A DNA stretch of 64,000 bases from an uncultured Sphingomonadaceae bacterium (GTDB lineage Bacteria; Pseudomonadota; Alphaproteobacteria; Sphingomonadales; Sphingomonadaceae), in NCBI GenBank assembly GCA_947493325.1, contig CANLQI010000002.1, positions 186,001 through 250,000 of the forward strand, read 5' to 3'. The number at the start of each line of letters is the position of its first letter. The first letter of the stretch is position 1. Position numbers and translations under genes: made by a program. Below are positions 34,004 through 43,348 of the stretch, piece by piece. The notes beneath the pieces were generated by a model. It had not been told where the DNA came from. It was given only the letters and a program-made list of their open reading frames with translations, and did not search any database.

Positions 34004-34017
34004 TTACATTCTCCCCA

Positions 34018-34842
34018 TTAAGACCAGATCGGTATGTTGCGCCACCAGTCCCACCATTCGGGCCAGCCGCCGTCATACAGCGGACCTGCAATGATGATGC
34101 AGATCGCGCTCCAGAAACCGGCATTAAGCGCGAGGAACAGGCCCAGCCGGTGGATACCGATCGTACCCACGGAATAGCCGATGAAATCACGGAAAAATGT
34201 ATCTTCATATTCCGGCGTTTTAACGTCTTCGCCTTTTTTCGGATTGACCGCCGAAAGGATCAGCGCGCCGTGCAGCGCCAGTGCGAATGTCGTCACGAAA
34301 AAGAACGATACCGCAATCATATGCGCCGGATTATAGTGGAAGTTCACATATTGATATCCGGTATTCGACACCCAATCGAGATGCGAGAAAATACCGTAGG
34401 GAAAGCCATAACCCCATGCGCCCAGCAAAAACGGGCGGAATATCACCAATGTGACATAGGCGAGAATGGCTACACCGAAAGCGATCGGGACGTGATAGCC
34501 CATGCCCAGCTTGCGGCAGATCTCCACTTCACGCAATGCCCAAGACACAAATGCGCCCGTCGCAAATATTGTAATAAGCTGCCAGAAACCGCCTTCCTTG
34601 AGCGGCGCGAGGCCGAGCCCATAACTCACATCCGGCGGGTTGATCGAAATCAGCCACGGATTCCATGTCGGACCAAGCGAGGCGGCATAAAAAATCAGAG
34701 CCGTGCCCAATATCGCGCATATCGCCGACATAACCCCGAAAAAGCCGACATAAAATGGACCGATCCAGAAATCGAACAGGTCCCCTCCGATCAGCGTGCC
34801 GCCACGGACACGATATTTTCTTTCAAAGCTTAACAGCGACAT
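34018..34842 (-). CDS. pufL: photosynthetic reaction centre L subunit
   Basis: The 274-residue L subunit starts [36 protein letters not shown]. His154 (IFSHLDW) and His174 (NPAHMI) correspond to bacteriochlorophyll ligands, and His191 (ALHGAL) and His231 (IGIHRLG) to the non-heme iron ligands. The protein carries the core pigments and QA/QB sites together with PufM. A 122-bp gap with two hairpins separates it from pufA, the spacing used in purple bacteria to make more antenna than reaction-centre message. Confidence 0.98.
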   Translation of the reverse strand: MSLLSFERKYRVRGGTLIGGDLFDFWIGPFYVGFFGVMSAICAILGTALIFYAASLGPTWNPWLISINPPDVSYGLGLAPLKEGGFWQLITIFATGAFVSWALREVEICRKLGMGYHVPIAFGVAILAYVTLVIFRPFLLGAWGYGFPYGIFSHLDWVSNTGYQYVNFHYNPAHMIAVSFFFVTTFALALHGALILSAVNPKKGEDVKTPEYEDTFFRDFIGYSVGTIGIHRLGLFLALNAGFWSAICIIIAGPLYDGGWPEWWDWWRNIPIWS

Positions 34843-34868
34843 TGCAATATCCCTTCAGGCATATCCCC

Positions 34869-34948
34869 GTACACCGGAAAACCGGTGCACAAATTTTTGG
34901 CTCTTTAGCTCCCGGTGGGAGGTGCGATGCATATGCATCGCAGCCTCC
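34869..34948 (-). promoter_or_regulatory. two intercistronic hairpins between pufA and pufL
   Basis: The first hairpin met by leftward transcripts is 34918-34948, built on the perfect palindrome TGCGATGCATATGCATCGCA (34923-34942), extended by GGAGG/CCTCC with a one-base bulge. The second is 34869-34890, CACCGG-AAAA-CCGGTG plus two outer pairs. In Rhodobacter a stem-loop here protects pufBA mRNA from 3' decay; I infer the same role. Confidence 0.7.
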
Positions 34949-34964
34949 TTAAGGGGCTTCATGT

Positions 34965-35150
34965 TCAGGTTAGTCGTTCGGACTGTTCGACCGAAGCCGT
35001 AGCTGCCGGTCCTGCACCTGGTCCTTCAATCCAGTTGAAGCGATCAGTGCTCAACAAAATGAAGTGGATCAGAAGAGCCAGAACAAACAGGAAGATTGCC
35101 AGAGCAACCAAGGTCCTGCGCGGATCAAATATTAACCAAAGTCTCCACAT
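34965..35150 (-). CDS. pufA: LH1 antenna alpha polypeptide
   Basis: The 61-residue alpha subunit has a polar start ([14 protein letters not shown]), one membrane helix (about residues 12-34) and a polar, Ala/Gly-rich tail. His29 in [11 protein letters not shown] is the bacteriochlorophyll ligand; the later FNW at 38-40 lies where hydrogen-bonding aromatics are found. It follows pufB by 12 bp. Confidence 0.96.
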   Translation of the reverse strand: MWRLWLIFDPRRTLVALAIFLFVLALLIHFILLSTDRFNWIEGPGAGPAATASVEQSERLT

Positions 35151-35162
35151 GATACTGTCTCC

Positions 35163-35396
35163 CTATACTAACAATGCGGTGAGAGTTGCCTGGGCAACCT
35201 GCGCACCGTCATTTAACATTGCGTATCCGTTGACACCTGGGAACCAGGGTCGCCACATCCATACCAGCACGTGCGCAATGATTGCGATGATGGTAAATCC
35301 GATGAAGCTGGTCACAAATATCTTGTGAAACTCCTTTGCTTCCTCTGGGGTCAAATACGCCCCCGGACCGAAGCGATCGTCATTCGTATCACTCAT
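35163..35396 (-). CDS. pufB: LH1 antenna beta polypeptide
   Basis: I used the ATG giving [23 protein letters not shown], which has an AGAAGG ribosome site just upstream. His24 and His42 are the two conserved histidines of beta chains, and His42 ([14 protein letters not shown]) ligates bacteriochlorophyll. The chain continues 26 residues past the WRPW motif, which is a long C-terminal tail for a beta polypeptide; many beta chains stop soon after this motif. No pufQ lies between bchZ and pufB. Confidence 0.95.
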   Translation of the reverse strand: MSDTNDDRFGPGAYLTPEEAKEFHKIFVTSFIGFTIIAIIAHVLVWMWRPWFPGVNGYAMLNDGAQVAQATLTALLV

Positions 35397-35522
35397 ATTC
35401 CTTCTCCAGTTTAGCCCCCCGAAAGCCGCCAAAAGCGCCTCCCACGGGTATTGCCTTTCCGGCACCCATTGCCGGTAAGGTTGCGGATGCCCGAGTTTCC
35501 CCCGGCAAATGTCCGGGCCGCG
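35397..35522 (-). promoter_or_regulatory. bchZ-pufB leader with two hairpins
   Basis: This 126-bp gap holds no gene. It contains CCGGCA-CCCAT-TGCCGG (35459-35475) and CCCGG-N7-CCGGG (35501-35517). I see no TGT-N12-ACA site. The region may carry a puf promoter or processing site; neither can be shown from sequence. Confidence 0.45.
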
Positions 35523-36971
35523 TCATGCGCTGGCCCCTTGTTGCAGCAAGACTGCCGCCAGACGGTCGGCAGACACATGTTTTTCGCCTGCCTGACGCGC
35601 ATGGCGCTCGGCAGCATCACGTAAATTCTTTGCGGCGGAAATGCGCACCAGCACGGGCTGCGCCTCAACAATCGCGTCAAGTTTTTCCTTGGCATCATGG
35701 TCCCAGCGCAGCGGCGCTTCGGCGCGCACGGGCGTCGCCTCGCCCGCATCCATCTGCGTGGAAAGCGGCAGGATATGGAACAGCGCGTCGAACAGCGCAT
35801 TGCACACCTCCTGCACCAGATAGGTTGCGCCCGAATAGCCCATATAGGGCGTGCCGGTATGGCGGCGGATCGCCGCACCGGGGAAAGACGCGGGAATGAA
35901 TATGCCCCGCGCACCCGCCTCGGCCATATACATGCGCTCGTTGTAACTGCCGAACACAACCATCGGCGGATTTTCAAAAATCGCGTCGCGTACTGCCTGA
36001 TTATCCGGCTTCACACCCGCGCTGCGGCTGAACGAGAAACTGCACGGCAGACCCATGTCGTTTTCCAGGAAATTGCGGATACCGCGCGCATAGGTTTCGT
36101 TGGCGACAATGCCGAAATTGGCGGTGCCAAAGAAATCCTGCGTCACGGAACGCCAAAGGTCCCACAGCGGCTTGATCGTGGTGTGTTTTTCTTTTTCAAT
36201 AAACGGCTCGGGATCAAGATCAGTCATCTCGCCCAATTGACGCAGGAATTTGGTGGTGGAATCGAGACCTACCGGTGCCTGCAGATAGGGCCGTTCCAAC
36301 AGCTCGCATAAATTCCGCCCGAATTCACGGTACATGCAGATATTGACCGATGCATTGGCAAGCTGGCGGATATCGGCCAGGTGACTGCCAAGCGGGAATA
36401 CCATATTCACTTCCGCGCCAATGCCTTCCACCAACCGCCTGATTTCCGCGAGGTCGGACGGCATATTGAACATGCCATAGGATGGCCCGATAATATTGAC
36501 TTTGGGCTTTTCGCCTTCTTTGAGCGCCTTGGGCTTCGGCATTTTCTTTGGCCCGAACTCGGTCCACAACCATGACAGCGCGCGGTCTTCGGACTGCCAC
36601 TGATCCTCGTCAATCGTGCGCGGCAGGAAACGTTTGATATTGGTGCCTTCGGGCGTCACGCCGCCACCGATCATTTCCGCGATCGAACCGGTCACCACTA
36701 CGGCGGGCAGGTCGGGATCAAGCGATTTCCACGCGCGCTTCATCGCGCCTTCGGTGCCGGTTTTACCCAGCTCTTCTTCGCCCAGGCCGGTGACCACAAT
36801 CGGCAGCTCATGTGGCGGCAGGCCGTCGGTATAATGCAGCACGGATGTCACGGGCAGGTTCTCACAGCCCACGGGACCATCGACAATCACCTGCAGTCCC
36901 TTGACTGCCGTGAACGCATAAACGGCGCCCCAATAGCCACCCGCGCGGTCGTGATCGAGAATGAGCGTCAT
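35523..36971 (-). CDS. bchZ: chlorophyllide reductase subunit BchZ
   Basis: BchZ with BchY forms the nitrogenase-like core that reduces ring B of chlorophyllide a. The 482-residue protein begins [63 protein letters not shown], the BchZ signature with its cluster-region cysteine. [22 protein letters not shown] and the C-terminal [29 protein letters not shown], shared with related cofactor enzymes, follow. The start overlaps the bchY stop (ATGA). Confidence 0.96.
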   Translation of the reverse strand: MTLILDHDRAGGYWGAVYAFTAVKGLQVIVDGPVGCENLPVTSVLHYTDGLPPHELPIVVTGLGEEELGKTGTEGAMKRAWKSLDPDLPAVVVTGSIAEMIGGGVTPEGTNIKRFLPRTIDEDQWQSEDRALSWLWTEFGPKKMPKPKALKEGEKPKVNIIGPSYGMFNMPSDLAEIRRLVEGIGAEVNMVFPLGSHLADIRQLANASVNICMYREFGRNLCELLERPYLQAPVGLDSTTKFLRQLGEMTDLDPEPFIEKEKHTTIKPLWDLWRSVTQDFFGTANFGIVANETYARGIRNFLENDMGLPCSFSFSRSAGVKPDNQAVRDAIFENPPMVVFGSYNERMYMAEAGARGIFIPASFPGAAIRRHTGTPYMGYSGATYLVQEVCNALFDALFHILPLSTQMDAGEATPVRAEAPLRWDHDAKEKLDAIVEAQPVLVRISAAKNLRDAAERHARQAGEKHVSADRLAAVLLQQGASA

Positions 36972-38545
36972 GACCCTATCGCCTCCGCCGCCTTGGCCGC
37001 AGCTGCATTTTGCGCAGCGTATCTGGCTTTGAATTTGGGCCGGTCGGTGGGCGTGTCTTCCCAGATCCCCGTGCTATGGCCTTCGCCGACGCCTTCAAAA
37101 AATTCGGTCATCCGGTCAAAGCGTTCCTTATTGGCCATCGCCGCATTGACGACCTGCGCCAGACTGCCTGCACCCGCCGGTCCCATCAATGGCCGCGCCG
37201 ATATCAGATTGGTGAAATAAAGCGCCGGTATAGCTTTCGCCTTGGCATGCTGCACAACCGGCGTGGTACCAATGGATAGATCCGGGCCAAATTCCTCAAC
37301 CGCCGCAATATCTTCTTCCAGGCTGGCACGGTAATTGACGCGCACGCCTTTGGCTTCGAGCCATGCGCGGTCTACGTCGGACCATTTCGTCTGCGGGCAG
37401 GCTGTACCGACATAGGGTACATCCGCGCCGCTTTCGATCAGCAGCCGTGCGACCAGCAATTCCGAACCCTCATAGCCCGACACCGTGATCCGGCCGTTGA
37501 TAGGCATGGCACCAAGCGCGCCCTTGATTGCAGGCAGAATGGCATTTTGCGCGGCGGCAATCTGATCTGCACTTGCGCCGGTGGCCTGACCGATAGATTC
37601 CAGCCAGGCGGCCGTGCCATCACAGCCGACCGGCGCACTGCCCACGACTTTGCGACCCGCCGCTTCAAACTCGCGCACACTGGCAGTGTAAAATGGATGG
37701 ATCGCCGCAACGACTGCCCCGTCCAGTGCTGTATATAATTCGCGCCACTCCCGCGTTGGTACAACAGGCCCCGCGGCAAGCCCCAGCGGCTCCAGCATAT
37801 GGCCAATACCAACCGGATCGGCAGGGAACATTTCGCCCAGCAACGTCACCGATGGCTTGTCCGCGCGCTCTTTTGGTGCGGCGACCGGGCCCTGCTCGGC
37901 CTCTTCGCGGGCATATTTCAGCATCGCGCCCGCCAGCACGTCTTTTGCTTCCGCATGAGTGGGAATGCCAAATCCGGGAACATCGATGCCGATAATCCGC
38001 ACACCGTTGATCGCGTCGGGCAAGAGCCGCAGCGGTACACCGCTGGCGGTCGGCACACACAGGTTCGTCACCACAATCGTATCGTATTTTTCAGGATCAG
38101 CCATCTGCTCGACGGCTTCCTTGATATCCTCAAACAGCTTGCCAGTGACCAGCGTTTCGCTGCTGAACGGCACGTAACCCACACTGCGCCGCGCACCATA
38201 AAAATGCGATGTAAACGTCAGGCCATAGACGCAGCAGGCGGAACCCGACAGGATTGTGGCCGTGCGGCGCATGCGCAGGCCCACACGCAGCGACCCGAAA
38301 GCGGGGCACATGGATTGCGGCTGATCATGCGGACCCTGTGCGTTTTCCTTGGCTGGATAATCCGCTGCATATTGGTCCAGAATATCGCTTTTGCCTGCCT
38401 TTTTCGCCGCCTCAACCATCTTATCTTTACCGCCGTGACAGCCGCTGCCCTCTATCGCTGCTTCGGGAGCCGGAGCGAGATCTATCCGGTCAGCCGCGCG
38501 TTTTGCGTCAGGCTTTTTTTGAGTCGAGGCAGTCACATCATTCAC
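36968..38545 (-). CDS. bchY: chlorophyllide reductase subunit BchY
   Basis: The 525-residue protein is the partner of BchZ. It has a polar N-terminal extension, then the conserved [48 protein letters not shown] region with cysteines that hold the catalytic 4Fe-4S cluster. ATNLCVPTA-like [38 protein letters not shown] and the late [34 protein letters not shown] are typical of BchY. It starts 3 bp after bchX. Confidence 0.96.
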   Translation of the reverse strand: MNDVTASTQKKPDAKRAADRIDLAPAPEAAIEGSGCHGGKDKMVEAAKKAGKSDILDQYAADYPAKENAQGPHDQPQSMCPAFGSLRVGLRMRRTATILSGSACCVYGLTFTSHFYGARRSVGYVPFSSETLVTGKLFEDIKEAVEQMADPEKYDTIVVTNLCVPTASGVPLRLLPDAINGVRIIGIDVPGFGIPTHAEAKDVLAGAMLKYAREEAEQGPVAAPKERADKPSVTLLGEMFPADPVGIGHMLEPLGLAAGPVVPTREWRELYTALDGAVVAAIHPFYTASVREFEAAGRKVVGSAPVGCDGTAAWLESIGQATGASADQIAAAQNAILPAIKGALGAMPINGRITVSGYEGSELLVARLLIESGADVPYVGTACPQTKWSDVDRAWLEAKGVRVNYRASLEEDIAAVEEFGPDLSIGTTPVVQHAKAKAIPALYFTNLISARPLMGPAGAGSLAQVVNAAMANKERFDRMTEFFEGVGEGHSTGIWEDTPTDRPKFKARYAAQNAAAAKAAEAIGS

Positions 38546-38548
38546 GCA

Positions 38549-39532
38549 TCATACCTCATCATAAATCACTTCGAGCGATGGTTTTTCTTCGTAAACTCCG
38601 CCGCGCATATCCGCCTGTGTGGCCGGAACCAGCTGAATATCGCCGCCGGTATCTTCGGGGGAGAAAAGGCCCAATAATCCGTCCTGCTCCAGAGGTTTTG
38701 GCTGCTGTGGCGGCGCTTCGGCGACATTTTGCGCCAGCTCCTCAAACAGTCCGCCCCATTCGCCACCCGGCGTTCCGATAATCTGGTAATTGGCGGACTT
38801 GCGGCGAATATCTTCATTGGCGGGAATGGCAGTCAACACGGGAATATCGACGGCCTTGGCAAAAGCCTGCGCCTCGCCCGTGCCATCATCCTTGTTGATG
38901 ATCATGCCTGCGACACCCACATTGCCGCCCATCTTGCGGAAATATTCGACCGCCTTGCACACGTTGTTGGCGACATAGAGCGACTGCAGGTCGTTCGATC
39001 CGACCACGATCACTTTCTGACACATGTCGCGCGCTATCGGCAGGCCGAAACCGCCGCATACGACGTCGCCAAGAAAATCGAGCAGCACATAGTCAAAGCC
39101 CCAATCATGGAAGCCGAGTTTTTCGAGCAGTTCGAACCCGTGAATAATTCCGCGTCCGCCGCAGCCGCGTCCCACCTCGGGACCGCCCAGCTCCATCGCG
39201 AACACGCCATCACGCTGAAAGCAGACATCTTCGATGGTCACTTCCTCGCCTGCGAGTTTTTTCTTGGAGGATGTCTCGATAATCGTGGGGCAGCTTTTGC
39301 CGCCGAACAATAATGACGTGGTGTCGGATTTGGGATCACAGCCGATCAGCAGGACCCGCTTGCCCTGCTGTGCCATCATATAGCTGAGGTTCGACAATGC
39401 GAAGCTTTTGCCCGAGCCACCCTTGCCATAGATCGCGATAATCTGCGTCTCTTTCTTGACCTCGCCAGAGGGTACGGGATCGGGTTCAATCGCGGCTTCG
39501 TCGCGCAGTGCCTCTATATCAAGCATGGTCAT
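38549..39532 (-). CDS. bchX: chlorophyllide reductase iron protein BchX
   Basis: BchX is the Fe-protein ATPase of the chlorophyllide reductase. With the ATG that overlaps the bchC stop (MTMLDIEALRDE) it has 327 residues. The P-loop YGKGGSGKS (35-43) and cysteines Cys124 (GRGCGG) and Cys159 (DVVCGG) are in place. A 50-residue C-terminal tail rich in Pro and Gln (EAPPQQPKPLEQDG) distinguishes it from BchL. Two other ATGs, two codons upstream and two downstream, are possible starts. Confidence 0.96.
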   Translation of the reverse strand: MTMLDIEALRDEAAIEPDPVPSGEVKKETQIIAIYGKGGSGKSFALSNLSYMMAQQGKRVLLIGCDPKSDTTSLLFGGKSCPTIIETSSKKKLAGEEVTIEDVCFQRDGVFAMELGGPEVGRGCGGRGIIHGFELLEKLGFHDWGFDYVLLDFLGDVVCGGFGLPIARDMCQKVIVVGSNDLQSLYVANNVCKAVEYFRKMGGNVGVAGMIINKDDGTGEAQAFAKAVDIPVLTAIPANEDIRRKSANYQIIGTPGGEWGGLFEELAQNVAEAPPQQPKPLEQDGLLGLFSPEDTGGDIQLVPATQADMRGGVYEEKPSLEVIYDEV

Positions 39533-40464
39533 TCGCATGTCCTCCAGTCGAGCACCATTTTCAGGCAATCGGGGTTTTCAAAAGCTTCGGGATAGGCGAC
39601 TTCGGCATCACTCGCCGGAGCCGTACTAGTAATCAGGCCGGACAAATCGAGCGCGCCGGTGTCGATCAGCGCATTGACCGATGCCAGATCATCACCCTGC
39701 CACTCCGCCGCAATGCGCAGCCGCGCCTCGCGCTGAAAAGCGGGCGGAAAGGCAAAGGATATCGGCTGATTGTAAAAACCGGCCAGCACCAGTTCGCCCT
39801 GCCTGGCCAGACGCTGGATCAGGGATTCGATAATTCCGGCATCGCCGCTGACATCATAGATATGGCCATAATCATGGCGGTCGTCATCATCGGGATGGAT
39901 AACGTCATAACCCGCCGCGCCCTCGTGACGTGCGGTGTTGGTATCCCATACTGTCGGCGCAGGTGCACCGGCCGCGATAGTCAGCCGCGCCAGCAGGCGG
40001 CCCAGAACGCCGTGTCCCACGATAAGGTCTGGCGAGTCGCCATGGCTGATTGCATGCAGTGCTGTTGCGGCAAGCGCATAGAGTATACCGTCCTGACCCA
40101 GTTTCTCGGAAATCGGCAACGCCCGCGCAGATGGCAGAATGACACGCCGCGCAGAACCGCCAAACAGGCCGCGTGCATCGCGGTAGCAGCTGGCGCCGGG
40201 GACAAACACCCATTCGCCCACCCTATCCTGCGCTTCCCGGCCCGCGCCTGTGATACGGCCTACCGATTCATAGCCGGGGACCAGCGGATAGCCCATGCCG
40301 GGGAAATTCGGCATCTTACCCGTCCAGAGCAGTTTTTCCGTGCCCGTGCTGATACCGCTCCAGTGAATTTCGACAAGGACATCCACAGCTTCCATGGCGC
40401 TCAGCGCAGTTTTGCGAACCGCAAGCTTGCCAGGTGCATCAAGTATGATAGCGGACGTTTGCAA
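39529..40464 (-). CDS. bchC: 3-hydroxyethyl bacteriochlorophyllide dehydrogenase
   Basis: BchC oxidises the 3-hydroxyethyl group to acetyl. The 311-residue protein is a medium-chain dehydrogenase, with ALVEIHWSG-type VLVEIHWSGISTGTEKLLWTGKMPNFPGMGYPLVPGYESVGRI and the nucleotide-binding region LIVGHGVLGRLLARLTIAAG. The start codon appears to be TTG (40462-40464), preceded by an AGAGGGG ribosome site 5-11 bp upstream. It heads the bchCXYZ-puf unit and is preceded by two PpsR operators. Confidence 0.94.
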   Translation of the reverse strand: MQTSAIILDAPGKLAVRKTALSAMEAVDVLVEIHWSGISTGTEKLLWTGKMPNFPGMGYPLVPGYESVGRITGAGREAQDRVGEWVFVPGASCYRDARGLFGGSARRVILPSARALPISEKLGQDGILYALAATALHAISHGDSPDLIVGHGVLGRLLARLTIAAGAPAPTVWDTNTARHEGAAGYDVIHPDDDDRHDYGHIYDVSGDAGIIESLIQRLARQGELVLAGFYNQPISFAFPPAFQREARLRIAAEWQGDDLASVNALIDTGALDLSGLITSTAPASDAEVAYPEAFENPDCLKMVLDWRTCE

Positions 40465-40489
40465 CTGACCCCTCTCTTTGGGTCCCGTG

Positions 40490-40554
40490 AAAATAGGGGA
40501 CTCCGATCAGTGTCAAATTAAACAAACAACTGTAAATGTCAAATCTTTTTGACA
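40490..40554 (-). promoter_or_regulatory. bchC promoter with two perfect PpsR operators
   Basis: Two exact TGT-N12-ACA sites are present: 40511-40528 (TGTCAAATTAAACAAACA) and 40537-40554 (TGTCAAATCTTTTTGACA). Their starts are 26 bp apart, about two and a half helix turns. For the leftward bchC transcript, TTGACA (40511-40516) can act as -35 and TATTTT (40490-40495) as -10 with a 15-bp spacer, so the promoter would be blocked by PpsR. Confidence 0.85.
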
Positions 40555-40564
40555 CTTTAGGCTG

Positions 40565-41701
40565 TCATTTTTCCGTGATAATGGCTTTGGCGATAATCGG
40601 CAGGTTAGTTTTTACGGTCTGGACCCGGGAAAATCCTGCGTTCATAAGCATTTGCTTATTTTCATGCATGGACCGTGGTCGCCCGGACCCCATGGCCCAT
40701 AAATACAGCCCGAAATAGGCATCGCCCATCGGCTCTGCGCCTTTGGTTCCGGCCATGGGTTCGGCGATCAGCAGGCGGCCCTTGTCCGGCAGCGCCGCAT
40801 GAATTTTGGCGAGCAGTTGCTGCGCCACATCATCGTCATGGTCGTGCAATATGCGGATAAGCGTGATGAGGTCATAGCCGCGCGGCAGATCATCCTGCTT
40901 GAAATTGCCCGTGTGCACCGTGACGCGCTCGCCAATGGATGACCGGGACAGCTTTGCAGAGCTGTGCGGCGCAACCTCGGGCAAGTCGAATATGCCCAGA
41001 TGCAGCCGCGGTGCAGCCTCTGCGACCGCAGTGACAAAGGCGCCCGCACCGCCGCCGATATCGAGCATTTTATCATGCCGCGCAAAATCGTAACGCCTTA
41101 GGATTTGCGCGGAAACCATCGGCTGGGTCGCGGCCATCAACTCCGAATAGGACCTGCTATTTTCTTCATCCGCTGCGCCGTCCTGCGCATACTGCCAATA
41201 GGCGGACAGCGCCGAATCCTGACCACCCTGGCGAGACAGAAGTGCAAATGGATCGGCAAGGTCGCGGTACAGCAATATGTGATGTTCGATCATCGCCATC
41301 GCACCATGATTGGCCGACAATGCCGCGCCGACCTCCCCCAAAGTCCAAAGGCCCGGTTGCGGCGACTCGGTTATCGCAAGTGCATCCGTAGCGCGGATCA
41401 GCCGCTCTGCCGCGGCACCGTCGAGACCGGCTTGGTCTGCAATTTCCGGCAAGCTGCGAAGACCGGGCCGCAGATATTCCGGCAACCCCGATTTTACGAA
41501 AACATAGAGCAGCTGGCTATAGACAAACCCGGCAATCAGGTCGAACTGTGCCGCCGCCTTGCGCCGTGCAATACCGCGAATAACAGGCGTTTTGGCGGCC
41601 CAGTTCTGAAAGCGCGCGCTCCCCAATATGCGGTTGCGCAGCAGCACCCACCGGGTCTTTAAGGGCAGCTTTTTGCCATCTAAGTGAGTTTGATTGGACA
41701 T
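40565..41701 (-). CDS. crtF: hydroxyneurosporene (carotenoid) O-methyltransferase
   Basis: CrtF methylates the tertiary hydroxyl that CrtC adds to acyclic carotenoids, giving methoxy carotenoids such as spirilloxanthin precursors. The 378-residue protein starts at the ATG giving MSNQTHLDGKKL; an upstream ATG 15 codons away lies in the control region. It has an N-terminal dimerisation region and a C-terminal SAM-binding domain with MLDIGGGAGAFVTAVAEAAPRLHLGIFDLPEV and the downstream LITLIRILHDHDD. It is separated from bchC by 100 bp and divergent from crtD. Confidence 0.94.
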   Translation of the reverse strand: MSNQTHLDGKKLPLKTRWVLLRNRILGSARFQNWAAKTPVIRGIARRKAAAQFDLIAGFVYSQLLYVFVKSGLPEYLRPGLRSLPEIADQAGLDGAAAERLIRATDALAITESPQPGLWTLGEVGAALSANHGAMAMIEHHILLYRDLADPFALLSRQGGQDSALSAYWQYAQDGAADEENSRSYSELMAATQPMVSAQILRRYDFARHDKMLDIGGGAGAFVTAVAEAAPRLHLGIFDLPEVAPHSSAKLSRSSIGERVTVHTGNFKQDDLPRGYDLITLIRILHDHDDDVAQQLLAKIHAALPDKGRLLIAEPMAGTKGAEPMGDAYFGLYLWAMGSGRPRSMHENKQMLMNAGFSRVQTVKTNLPIIAKAIITEK

Positions 41702-41726
41702 AAATTTATGTCCATTTGGATGGACT
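41695..41726. promoter_or_regulatory. palindrome over the crtF start and near-consensus PpsR site
   Basis: TGGACATAAATTTATGTCCA (41695-41714) is a perfect 20-bp palindrome that covers the crtF start codon at 41699-41701. It overlaps TGTCCATTTGGATGGACT (41709-41726), a TGT-N12-ACT sequence one base from the PpsR consensus. A further half-site TGTCAA lies at 41741. The region controls the divergent crtF and crtD genes. Confidence 0.6.
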
Positions 41727-41779
41727 TGTGATAGCAGTCTTGTCAAATCCTAACTGTAACGGAGTCACCGGAAACACTC

Positions 41780-43348
41780 GTGAAGGCATCACCAACCGTG
41801 ATAATTGGCGCAGGAATTGGCGGCCTTGTGAGCGCCGCGATACTGTCCGCACGCGGCGTTCCAGTCACGGTTATCGAAAAGGAAAAAACCGCTGGCGGCA
41901 AAGTTCGGCAGGTTGATGTAGATGGCGCAGCTATCGACGCAGGTCCAACAGTGTTCACGATGCGCGGCGTGATCGAAGATATATTTGAAGCTGCGGGTGC
42001 GCAATCATCGGACTATATCGAACTCACACGCGCCGATACACTGGCGCGGCATGCCTGGAATGATCGGGAGCGGCTTGATCTCTATGCAGACCCCGAAAAA
42101 AGCGCCGACGCCATTGGCGCATTTGCAGGCACCAAGGCGGCGCAGGGGTTTCGCAGTTTTTCCGCTGAAGCCAAACGGATTTTCGGTATTCTCGACCAGC
42201 CGTTTCTGCGGCGCAGCAAAGTCTATCCGCCCGGCCTGATGTGGCGGATCGGCCTGTGGCGGATCGGCGATCTGCTGGCTATCCGGCCTTATGAAAGCCT
42301 ATGGAAAGTGCTGCATGAGCATTTTGATGACCCGCGCCTGATCCAGCTGTTCGGGCGCTACACGACCTATTGCGGTTCCTCTCCGTTTGAAACGCCCGCC
42401 ACACTCATGCTGATCGCACATGTCGAGGCACAGGGCGTATGGAAAATTAGCGGCGGCATGAATGCATTGGCCAGAGCGTTGGAGGCGGTCGCGCGCAAAA
42501 ACGGTGCAAACTTCCGATACGGCGAAACCGCCGCGCAGATATGCGCCCCGCACGGAAAGGTGGAAGCGGTCCGGCTTGCCAGCGGAGAGCGGCTGAATAC
42601 CCGGTCCGTGGTCTGCAATGCGGATCCGTCCGCGCTCGGTGATGGGCTGTTCGGGGAAGATGTGCGGCGCAAACTTCCGGCTGTTCCGGCCGCCAGGCGA
42701 TCATTATCGGCCATGGTCTGGCTGGCGAAAACAAAAGCCAAAGGCTTTGAGTTAAATCATCATAATGTATTGTTTTCAGAAGACTATAGATCAGAATTTC
42801 AGGATATAAAGTCTGGCAAGCCCCCGCAAAATCCCACCGCCTATATCTGCGCACTGGATCGCGGCAATACCCCACAAACGCAAACTTCCGATACGCCCGA
42901 GCGGATCCAGATTATCGTCAACGCGCCCGCCAATGGTGATACCAAAACCTATACTGCCGAGGAGAAAGAGACATGCACGTCAAACATGCTGGAGCGCCTG
43001 AAAACATGCGGGCTGGAACTGGACTCTCCGCTGCCGCACACGCTGGTCACGCCGAGCGATTTCGCGAAGCTGTTTCCGGCGACCGGCGGCGCGCTCTATG
43101 GACGGGCCTCGCACGGATGGGCGGCGTCCTTCCTCCGGCCCGGATGCCGGACACGGATCCATGGGCTTTACTGCGCGGGCGGGGCGACCCATCCGGGCGC
43201 GGGCGTGCCGATGGCCGCCTTATCCGGGAAACTCGCGAGCGAAGCCGTGCTGTCCGACCGCGCTTCGACGCGGTGGTATCACCGCAGGGATACCGGTGGT
43301 GGTATATCGATGCGCTCAGCGATGACGAAGCCTACGGCCTCACCATAA
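41780..43348 (+). CDS. crtD: methoxyneurosporene (acyclic carotenoid) 3,4-desaturase
   Basis: CrtD introduces the C3,4 double bond after CrtC/CrtF action. The 522-residue protein begins at a GTG with VIIGAGIGGLVSAAILSARGVPVTVIEKEKTAGGKVRQ, the FAD-binding motif of phytoene-desaturase relatives. It contains DAGPTVFTMRGVIEDIFEAAG and the C-terminal HGLYCAGGATHPGAGVPMAALSGKLASEAVL. Homologues end soon after this; the last 30 residues read through the beginning of crtC and are probably not conserved. It is divergent from crtF. Confidence 0.94.
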   Translation: MKASPTVIIGAGIGGLVSAAILSARGVPVTVIEKEKTAGGKVRQVDVDGAAIDAGPTVFTMRGVIEDIFEAAGAQSSDYIELTRADTLARHAWNDRERLDLYADPEKSADAIGAFAGTKAAQGFRSFSAEAKRIFGILDQPFLRRSKVYPPGLMWRIGLWRIGDLLAIRPYESLWKVLHEHFDDPRLIQLFGRYTTYCGSSPFETPATLMLIAHVEAQGVWKISGGMNALARALEAVARKNGANFRYGETAAQICAPHGKVEAVRLASGERLNTRSVVCNADPSALGDGLFGEDVRRKLPAVPAARRSLSAMVWLAKTKAKGFELNHHNVLFSEDYRSEFQDIKSGKPPQNPTAYICALDRGNTPQTQTSDTPERIQIIVNAPANGDTKTYTAEEKETCTSNMLERLKTCGLELDSPLPHTLVTPSDFAKLFPATGGALYGRASHGWAASFLRPGCRTRIHGLYCAGGATHPGAGVPMAALSGKLASEAVLSDRASTRWYHRRDTGGGISMRSAMTKPTASP

